DNA of 9,503 nt from contig DASXHZ010000088.1 in the NCBI GenBank assembly GCA_036488085.1, positions 1 through 9,503 on the forward strand, written 5' to 3'. Below the pieces are notes generated by a model that ran no database searches, was not told the origin of the DNA, and was given only the letters and a program-made list of their open reading frames with translations. The position numbers and the translations under genes are program-made. Shown piece by piece: positions 5,677 through 9,503 of the stretch (the stretch's first letter is position 1; each line of letters starts with the position of its first letter). This DNA is from DASXHZ01 sp036488085 (GTDB taxonomy: Bacteria; Acidobacteriota; Thermoanaerobaculia; Gp7-AA8).

Positions 5677-6282
5677 GTGCTCGCGCGCGTCCTTCTCGCC
5701 GCGTACGTCGTCGTGCTGCTCTGGTCGGCCATCCGGCCGCACGACTACTTCACGTGGCTCATGGAGGTCTTCCCGGCGCTGCTCGGGATCGTGATCGTCA
5801 TCGCGATCCAGCGGCGCGCCCCCATCACGCCGCTCCTCCTCACCCTCTTGACGCTCCACGCCATGATTCTCATGGTCGGCGGACACTACACGTATGCGCA
5901 GGTGCCGCTCGGCCGCTGGATGCAGCAGTGGTTCGGCTGGGCGCGCAACGACTACGACCGCATCGGCCACTTCGCGCAGGGTTTCGTACCGGCCCTCGCC
6001 GCGCGCGAAATCTTCATCCGCCGCAACGTCGTCCGCACGCGCGGCTGGATGTTCGCCATCATCCTGCTCGTCTGCCTCGGTATCAGCGCCGCCTACGAGC
6101 TGCTCGAATGGAGCACCGCGCTCTCCGCCGGCGCGCGCGCCGACGACTTCCTCGGCACTCAAGGCGATCCGTGGGACACGCAGGAGGACATGGCGACCGC
6201 ACTGGTCGGCGCCTTCATCGCTTTGGTGTTGATGCCGCGCGTGCACGATCGCCAGATCGATAGTCTGTCAACAGGAAGATGA
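5677..6282 (+). CDS. DUF2238/YjdF-family inner-membrane protein
   Basis: A 201-residue polytopic membrane protein with about five to six hydrophobic segments (roughly 3-18, 31-45, 52-67, 124-142, 173-188). The conserved DUF2238 marks are all visible: HYTYAQVPLG at 70-79, RNDYDRIGHFAQGFVPALAARE at 90-111, AAYELLEW at 138-145, FLGTQGDPWDTQEDM at 158-172 and HDRQ at 190-193. The many conserved charged and polar residues inside a membrane protein suggest an enzyme or metal site, but I know of no demonstrated function. The GTG start is the first start codon of the frame. The ATG at 5669 is in another frame. It follows the DUF6496 gene by 27 bp. Its last 68 bp overlap the convergent SPW-like gene, so the HDRQ tail is encoded opposite that gene's C-terminus. 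Confidence 0.88.
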   Translation: MLARVLLAAYVVVLLWSAIRPHDYFTWLMEVFPALLGIVIVIAIQRRAPITPLLLTLLTLHAMILMVGGHYTYAQVPLGRWMQQWFGWARNDYDRIGHFAQGFVPALAAREIFIRRNVVRTRGWMFAIILLVCLGISAAYELLEWSTALSAGARADDFLGTQGDPWDTQEDMATALVGAFIALVLMPRVHDRQIDSLSTGR

Positions 6283-6598
6283 GCGCGATCAGCAGGCCGA
6301 TCGCGACGAAGAAGTTGCGCGCGAGCACCCCCGCCGAGAAGTGCGCCAGCCACGGCAGGATCACCAGCAGCACCGCGACCACGATCTCGACCGTGCCGTG
6401 CAGCCAGAACGGCAGCGCCTTCGCCACACCGAGCGGGAAGCGCGTGATGACGGTGAGCAGGAAGTGCACGGCCGCAAGGCCGTAGCACATCATCGCCAGA
6501 CGGTGGTTCGTGAAACCGGCGACTCCCGGCCCGACCGCGAGCAAGATCACCATCAAATAGTCGATGACGCCGTGGCTGAACGCTCCGAGTACTCGCAT
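6215..6598 (-). CDS. SPW-repeat-like small integral membrane protein
   Basis: A 127-residue protein with four predicted membrane helices (about 12-30, 36-53, 68-86, 93-111) and a short basic C-terminal tail. It is an internal duplication: HGVIDYLMVILLAVGPGVAGF (9-29) aligns with HGTVEIVVAVLLVILPWLAHF (67-87), sharing the His-Gly, an acidic residue, the Leu-Leu and a Pro in the helix. This two-unit plan is that of SPW-repeat membrane proteins; function is unknown. The ATG is preceded by TAAACT plus 6 nt and no ribosome site. The 3' end is antisense to the last 68 bp of the DUF2238-like gene. On the minus strand it follows the heptad-repeat ORF by 9 bp. Confidence 0.75.
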   Translation of the reverse strand: MRVLGAFSHGVIDYLMVILLAVGPGVAGFTNHRLAMMCYGLAAVHFLLTVITRFPLGVAKALPFWLHGTVEIVVAVLLVILPWLAHFSAGVLARNFFVAIGLLIALIFLLTDYRSGDRARAASTPKR

Positions 6599-6604
6599 GG
6601 ACGT

Positions 6605-6610
6605 AGTTTA
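6605..6610 (-). promoter_or_regulatory. candidate -10 element of the SPW-like gene
   Basis: TAAACT (minus strand) is followed by 6 nt (ACGTCC) and then ATG 6598, exactly the arrangement before the VWFA-related gene. Its TAA also serves as the stop codon of the heptad-repeat ORF at 6608-6610. No clear -35 is seen. Confidence 0.45.
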
Positions 6611-6988
6611 TCCCTCGCGGCTGCTCCGCTGGTCCCGCGTCTTCGCGGGGTGAAATCCGATCTCCACGACGTGGAATCCGAACCGGGCGAAGCGAGATCC
6701 GAGCGGCTCAACGTGAAATCTGACGGTCGTAACGTGAAATCCGATGCTCTCAACGTGAAATCCGATGCTCCCGAAGGTGAATCCCGGCTCCCCCTGTGTG
6801 AAATGTGGACGGCAGTGTGTGAAATCTGGACACCACGTTCTGCTTCGGATGCTCCGGTGTGTGAAATTTAGACGCCGCCTAGTGAGTCCGAATGCTCGGT
6901 GTGTGAAATTTGGACACCCCCTCGTGAAATCCAATGCTCGCTGAGCGAAATCCGACGCCCGCGCTTCATGCCTCGAATCCCTCGCCAT
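6608..6988 (-). CDS. putative heptapeptide-repeat protein encoded by the 21-bp array
   Basis: The minus strand stays open for 126 codons across the whole 21-bp array. Because 21 bp is seven codons, the product is a heptad repeat: from residue 14 a Phe recurs every seventh residue (14, 21, 28, 42, 56, 63, 70, 77, 84, 91, 105, 112), with Leu35, Ser49 and Ser98 in the three exceptional units. N-terminal units read like NFTHR; C-terminal units read like GFHVESI. The ATG lies inside the 3' end of the hydrolase gene (23-bp overlap), and the stop is 9 bp before the SPW-like start, as in a coupled operon. Against coding: no ribosome site, odd composition, and 21-bp periodicity keeps frames open by itself. 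I do not know a family for it. The repeats could equally be non-coding. Confidence 0.3.
   Translation of the reverse strand: MARDSRHEARASDFAQRALDFTRGCPNFTHRAFGLTRRRLNFTHRSIRSRTWCPDFTHCRPHFTQGEPGFTFGSIGFHVESIGFHVTTVRFHVEPLGSRFARFGFHVVEIGFHPAKTRDQRSSREG
6650..6965. repeat. tandem array, 15 units of 21 bp (GTGAAATCCGA-type)
   Basis: The plus-strand core GTGAAATCCGA, exact or degenerate, begins at 6650, 6671, 6692, 6713, 6734, 6755, 6777, 6798, 6819, about 6840, 6861, 6882, 6903, 6924 and 6945. The period is 21 bp with a single one-base slip between the sixth and seventh units. Two variants exist: GTGAAATCCGATGCTC followed by CAAC (units 5 and 6 best), and a GTGTGAAAT[TC]TGGAC type (units 8, 9, 11, 13). 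The tenth unit is badly eroded. The array fills the space between the hydrolase stop and the SPW-like start, and its A-rich core stands out from the GC-rich surroundings. No spacer/repeat alternation is seen, so it is not a CRISPR array. Confidence 0.9.
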
Positions 6989-8003
6989 GCTCGATGATCT
7001 CGAACGATGACGCGCCGGTCGGCGCGAGCGCGCGGCGCAGATCGTCGACCGGCTGCGCTTCCCCTTCGTCGCTGAGCCGGAACGTGCCGTAGTGCATCGG
7101 CACGCTCACGTCCGCGCCGAGGACCTTGTGCGCCTCCACCGCCTCGGCGGGATCGATGTGCGCCGGCCGCATGAACCATCGTGGCAGATACGCGCCGATC
7201 GGCAGCATCGCGAGCCGGATCGATCGAAAGCGCTCACGGACCCGCTCGAAGTGCGAGCCCCATCCCGTGTCGCCCGCGAAGTAGGCGTTCCCGCTCCGCG
7301 TCGCGATCACGAACCCTCCCCAGAGCGCGCGGTTGCGGTCCGAGAGCCCGCGCGCGCAGAAATGCTGCGACGGGACGCATGTGATCTCGACGTGTTCATT
7401 CACACGCGCCGACTGCCACCAGTCGAGCTCCGTCGCCCCGCGGACGCCGAGGCGGGTCAGGAGCAAGGAGTTACCGAGCGGCGTGATGATCGTCGGCGCG
7501 AACCTTCGCCGTAACCGATGCAGCGTCGCGATGTCGAGATGGTCGTAATGGTTATGGCTGACGAGCACGACGTCGATCGGCGGCAGTTCCTCGAAGCGCA
7601 GCCCCGGCGCGCGGTGCCGCCGAGGGCCGAGGAACGAGACCGGCGAGCACCGCTCCGACCAGATCGGGTCGGTGAGGATGTTGAGCTTCTCGACCTGCAG
7701 CAGCAGCGTCGCGTGATTCACCCACGTCACGCGCATCCGGCCGTCGCCGACGCGTGCCGGCGGTGCCGCTCCCGGCTCGCTCTCGATCCACTCCGGCCAG
7801 AACCCCCGCTCCCGCTCGAACTGCCACTTCAGGAACGATCGCTCCGACTGCCACGACGGATCGAGGTTGTGAAACCGCTCGCCGTCGAAGTGATCCGATA
7901 CCGCTCCCCGATACCTCGGCGCCGCGAGGAAGTTCCGCTCGACCGCAACCCCCGCCCCCACCACCCCCGCCGCAACCGCAATGCTCTTCACCGTCCGACG
8001 CAT
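6966..8003 (-). CDS. membrane-anchored metallo-beta-lactamase-fold hydrolase, NAPE-PLD-like
   Basis: A 345-residue protein with an uncleaved-looking N-terminal hydrophobic segment (about 7-22) and then an MBL fold. The order matches the NAPE-PLD/RomA branch: FWPEWIESEPG (68-78), RVTWVNHATLLLQ (91-103), ILTDPIWSERCSP.SFLGPRRHRAPG (109-134), the metal motif SHNHYDHLD with His150, His152, Asp154 and His155, His214 in SQHFCARG, Asp245 in FAGDTGW, IGAYLPRWFMRPAHIDPAEAV (269-289) and His304 in MHYGTF. All metal ligands are present and the length is normal. Family knowledge: the mammalian enzyme cleaves N-acyl-phosphatidylethanolamine; bacterial members are mostly untested, and UlaG-like sugar lactonases are more distant. 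A lipid substrate at the membrane is inferred. There is no strong ribosome site before ATG 8003. Confidence 0.88.
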   Translation of the reverse strand: MRRTVKSIAVAAGVVGAGVAVERNFLAAPRYRGAVSDHFDGERFHNLDPSWQSERSFLKWQFERERGFWPEWIESEPGAAPPARVGDGRMRVTWVNHATLLLQVEKLNILTDPIWSERCSPVSFLGPRRHRAPGLRFEELPPIDVVLVSHNHYDHLDIATLHRLRRRFAPTIITPLGNSLLLTRLGVRGATELDWWQSARVNEHVEITCVPSQHFCARGLSDRNRALWGGFVIATRSGNAYFAGDTGWGSHFERVRERFRSIRLAMLPIGAYLPRWFMRPAHIDPAEAVEAHKVLGADVSVPMHYGTFRLSDEGEAQPVDDLRRALAPTGASSFEIIEHGEGFEA

Positions 8004-8021
8004 GAACGCCGTATCACACCA

Positions 8022-8063
8022 CAGGTTGACCGGCCGCAGTTGACCGGCCGCAGGTTGACCGCC
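8022..8063 (+). repeat. three tandem copies of a ~15-bp TTGACC-containing unit
   Basis: CAGGTTGACCGGCCG at 8022-8036, CAGTTGACCGGCCG at 8037-8050 (one G shorter) and CAGGTTGACCGCC at 8051-8063. Each unit carries TTGACC (8026, 8040, 8055). Only the third is correctly placed to be the -35 of the tRNA promoter. Confidence 0.85.
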
Positions 8064-8083
8064 TAGCGCCGCCGAACTATCCT
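8055..8083 (+). promoter_or_regulatory. sigma70-type promoter of tRNA-Val
   Basis: TTGACC at 8055-8060, a 17-bp spacer, and TATCCT at 8078-8083: five of six and four of six consensus bases at ideal spacing. Transcription would begin near 8090, leaving about 50 nt of 5' leader before the tRNA. Confidence 0.6.
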
Positions 8084-8138
8084 TCCCATCCCGCGTCGGA
8101 ATTCATCCTGCCGCCCGCTGTTTGAAACAACGCACCCC

Positions 8139-8214
8139 AGGCGCTTAGCTCAGTCGGTAGAGCATCACCTTCACACGGTGGGGGTCAGCGGTTCGAGTCC
8201 GCTAGCGCCTACCA
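8139..8214 (+). tRNA. tRNA-Val (anticodon CAC) with encoded CCA
   Basis: A full cloverleaf reads by eye. Acceptor AGGCGCT (8139-8145) pairs with AGCGCCT (8204-8210), all seven pairs intact. The D-stem is GCTC/GAGC (8148-8151, 8160-8163). The anticodon stem is TCACC/GGTGG with loop TTCACAC (8170-8176) and anticodon CAC at 8172-8174, reading the valine codon GUG. The variable region is GGGTC. The T-arm is AGCGG-TTCGAGT-CCGCT (8187-8203). The discriminator is A8211, followed by a genomically encoded CCA. Length is 76 nt, as usual. A terminator-like hairpin follows about 17 nt downstream. Confidence 0.97.
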
Positions 8215-8230
8215 AATCGTAACTGTTTCG

Positions 8231-8267
8231 AGGGCCGCGAGTTGCCAGACCCGCGGCTTTCGTTTCT
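8231..8267 (+). terminator. hairpin with T-rich tail after tRNA-Val
   Basis: GCCGCG at 8234-8239 pairs with CGCGGC at 8252-8257 across a 12-nt loop; flanking A/G with TTT can extend the stem weakly. The tail TTTCGTTTCT is T-rich but interrupted. It is consistent with an intrinsic terminator of the tRNA transcript, of modest strength. Confidence 0.5.
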
Positions 8268-8383
8268 GGGCCCGAACGTTCGAGCATTTTGGCGGAGAAC
8301 TCTTCATCCAACTCTTCATTCGATGCCATCGCCGCTCGCAATTGCTGCGTTATTTGTAATTGTAACGCACGAAGAATCAACGA

Positions 8384-8459
8384 CTTAGCGGCGCCTGCAT
8401 GGTGGACGTCACCTGCAAAAGGTGAAGTTCAGATGTTCTGGCGGCTCGAGTCCGCTAAC
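8384..8459 (+). pseudogene. degenerate tRNA-Val-like segment (possible att remnant)
   Basis: GCGGCTCGAGTCCGCTAAC at 8441-8459 matches the tRNA-Val T-arm and adjacent acceptor bases (8188-8206) at 17 of 19 positions. Upstream, TCACC-TGCAAAA-GGTGA (8410-8426) aligns with the tRNA anticodon arm and keeps a 5-bp stem, and CTTAGC at 8384 matches the start of the D-arm region. The loop lacks T33, the variable part is expanded, and no acceptor stem can form, so it is not a working tRNA. It may be a decayed duplicate or the far end of an element that once inserted at the tRNA. Confidence 0.4.
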
Positions 8460-8607
8460 AGGGGCTCCGTCCTGCCCGCCCTCCAACGCCCGAGGCTCAC
8501 CGGGCCGGCCGTTTCTTGACTATTGGCGCGAGTTTGCTTTTCTGGGTGGTAGCCAATCTTCCGTCTGGATCACTCCACTTGTATGGCGTTACGCCCCATT
8601 CGGAACC

Positions 8608-8617
8608 GGAGAGGTGA
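8608..8617 (+). promoter_or_regulatory. ribosome binding site of the propeller gene
   Basis: GGAGAGGTGA ends 4 nt before ATG 8622. It is a good Shine-Dalgarno match and supports this start together with the signal peptide. Confidence 0.7.
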
Positions 8618-8621
8618 GTCC

Positions 8622-9503
8622 ATGAGATTTCGTCTTTGGCTACTCGCGCTTGTCATCGTCTTCTCTAACGGCACGGTCTCGGCGCAACTGACCATCAGCA
8701 GGCGTCCCGGCGAAAATCTCTACGACTATCAGACGCGGATGGAAGCCTACTTCGCGCCGGAGATCGCCAGCCGCGGCATCGACGCGCTTCTGGGAGAAGA
8801 GGGAGGGGAGTACAACGAATACCTGAAGTTCATGCGCTTTTGGGAGCCAAGGCTCTACCCCTCCGGCGATTTCGCCACTTACTATCAGCGCGAATACAGC
8901 TTCTATAACCTGTACAACCATCATCGCCACCGGGCCGTAGGGCATGCGACGGAGGCAGGCGAAGCGGCCAGCGCCGCCAATACTGTTCCGTGGCAGGAGA
9001 TCGGGCCGATAGGAAAACCGGCTGGCGGAGACACGACCGGCAACGGTCCGATCGAATTCATTCTCTTCTACAACGACGATCCCAGGTACGTGCTCTGTGG
9101 TTCGACCGCGGGCGGGCTGTTCTTCTCCTCGAACGGCGGGGCGTCATGGTCGAAGACGGGTACGGACACGAAGATCGGCCGCTCAGGAGTATCAACGGCC
9201 GCCTTTGATCCGACTAACTATCGAACCTGGTTCGTAGCATCCTCCGGCAACAGCGACCACAACGACGCGAAACCGATCGGCCTGACCGGCGGAGTGTTTC
9301 GCACCGACGACGCGGGCGTCACCTGGTGGCCGATCGCCTTTGCCAGCAACTTCGGTGGGATGAACAAAGACATCAGCATCAACAAGATCCTGACCGATCC
9401 TCGAAACGAGGGGCGGCTCTGGGTGGCGACTTCTAACGGGTTGTACAAGACAGATGACGATTTCACGGACAACCCCGGCTGGGGACCGGCTGCTGTTCTC
9501 CCG
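8622..9503 (+). CDS. secreted Asp-box (BNR/sortilin-like) beta-propeller protein, N-terminal part
   Basis: An open frame of 294 codons running off the window. It begins with a clear signal peptide, MRFRLWLLALVIVFSNGTVSA, probably cut before Gln22. Residues 23-125 are an N-terminal region with many aromatics (for example TYYQREYSFYNLYNHHRHR at 86-104) that I do not recognise as a domain. Propeller repeats then begin: WQEIGPIGKPAGG, YVLCGSTAGGLFFSSNGGASW with Asp-box SSNGGASW (169-176), FDPTNYRTWFVASSG, GVFRTDDAGVTWW with Asp-box TDDAGVTW (228-235), and a third blade at DPRNEGRLWVATSNGLYKTDD. Family knowledge: such WD40/YVTN/BNR-like secreted proteins bind glycans or surfaces, and many are adhesins or T9SS-type cargo; enzymatic sialidase activity cannot be claimed. 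Codon use is less strictly GC-ending than in upstream genes. Confidence 0.85.
   Translation, partial: MRFRLWLLALVIVFSNGTVSAQLTISRRPGENLYDYQTRMEAYFAPEIASRGIDALLGEEGGEYNEYLKFMRFWEPRLYPSGDFATYYQREYSFYNLYNHHRHRAVGHATEAGEAASAANTVPWQEIGPIGKPAGGDTTGNGPIEFILFYNDDPRYVLCGSTAGGLFFSSNGGASWSKTGTDTKIGRSGVSTAAFDPTNYRTWFVASSGNSDHNDAKPIGLTGGVFRTDDAGVTWWPIAFASNFGGMNKDISINKILTDPRNEGRLWVATSNGLYKTDDDFTDNPGWGPAAVLP

Larger units (their letters stand above)
8283..8621. other. gene-poor segment with a tRNA-like remnant
   Basis: I find no convincing gene here. The stretch is less GC-rich than its surroundings (for example 8341-8380). It contains the degenerate tRNA-like sequence described separately, a minus-strand open frame (8171-8431) without a good start, a lone TTGACT at 8516-8521 with only a weak TTTTCT 16 nt later, and a small palindrome GGCGT-T-ACGCC at 8585-8595. 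The promoter of the downstream propeller gene is presumably in the last 110 bp but is not clearly recognisable. Confidence 0.5.

Noticed and set aside
5346..5732. Minus-strand Asp/Phe-rich ORF (DDFFDDERF repeats)
   Set aside because: It is exactly the complement of the SSKK coding repeats of the DUF6496 gene, which has a ribosome site and a recognised domain.
6341..6871. Plus-strand ORF with NVKSDAL repeats over the array
   Set aside because: It starts inside the antisense of the SPW-like gene and is cut by TAG at 6869 before the last five repeat units, whereas the minus frame stays open throughout. A shadow is more likely.
6650..6965. CRISPR array
   Set aside because: Units are directly adjacent 21-bp repeats with no unique spacers, and no cas genes are nearby.
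6868..7179. Minus-strand ORF overlapping the hydrolase 3' end (ATGA overlap at its stop)
   Set aside because: The ATG at 6969 overlaps the hydrolase stop in a coupling-like way, but this frame stops after four array units and shows no regular composition.
8273..8282. Perfect palindrome CGAACGTTCG
   Set aside because: Ten bases of palindrome in GC-rich DNA next to a tRNA terminator-like hairpin is not distinctive, and no second copy was seen.
8171..8380. Minus-strand ORF ending ...GASGLEPLTPTV
   Set aside because: Its C-terminal part is the antisense of tRNA-Val. Such endings are a well-known translation artefact of tRNA genes. The remaining ~45 residues look protein-like but have only a TTG start and no ribosome site.

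Overview
The window is GC-rich and densely coded on both strands. It most likely comes from a member of the Acidobacteriota or a close relative. The best pointer is a secreted protein of the acidobacterial VWFA-related type (4173-5195). A peptidase M64 gene and a DUF6496 gene with a histone-H1-like tail fit this, but lineage is an inference, since no marker gene is present.

Layout, left to right. (1) 2-1807, plus strand: the 3' end of an MprF-type aminoacyl-phosphatidylglycerol synthase, followed by two consecutive VirJ/AcvB-family alpha/beta hydrolases. In other bacteria such hydrolases remove the aminoacyl group that MprF adds, so this looks like a make-and-unmake module for aminoacylated lipids. 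(2) 1820-2185: a small unknown gene with a TTG start, convergent with and overlapping (4 bp) a SnoaL/DUF4440-like lipoprotein gene on the minus strand. (3) 2742-4148, minus: a secreted M64 (IgA-peptidase-like) zinc protease, divergent from the VWFA-related gene across only 24 bp. (4) 5196-5649: a 7-bp minisatellite that forms a long hairpin, then the DUF6496 protein. (5) 5677-6598: a DUF2238/YjdF-like membrane protein whose 3' end overlaps a convergent SPW-repeat-like membrane protein by 68 bp. (6) 6650-6965: a 15-copy tandem repeat with 21-bp period, left open on the minus strand as a heptapeptide-repeat ORF between the SPW-like gene and a metallo-beta-lactamase-fold hydrolase of the NAPE-PLD type (6966-8003). 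(7) 8022-8214: tRNA-Val(CAC) with an apparent sigma70-type promoter whose -35 region lies in a triplicated 15-bp repeat. (8) 8215-8621: a gene-poor stretch holding a hairpin and a degenerate second tRNA-like segment. (9) 8622-end: the start of a secreted Asp-box (BNR) beta-propeller protein, cut by the window edge.

The most notable signals are the 21-bp array with its heptad ORF, the synthase plus two tandem hydrolases, a recurring start architecture (a -10-like hexamer exactly 6 nt before the start codon, without Shine-Dalgarno) that suggests leaderless transcripts, and the tRNA-Val locus with its triplicated -35 and downstream tRNA-like copy. None of these was tested computationally; they were read from the sequence by eye.
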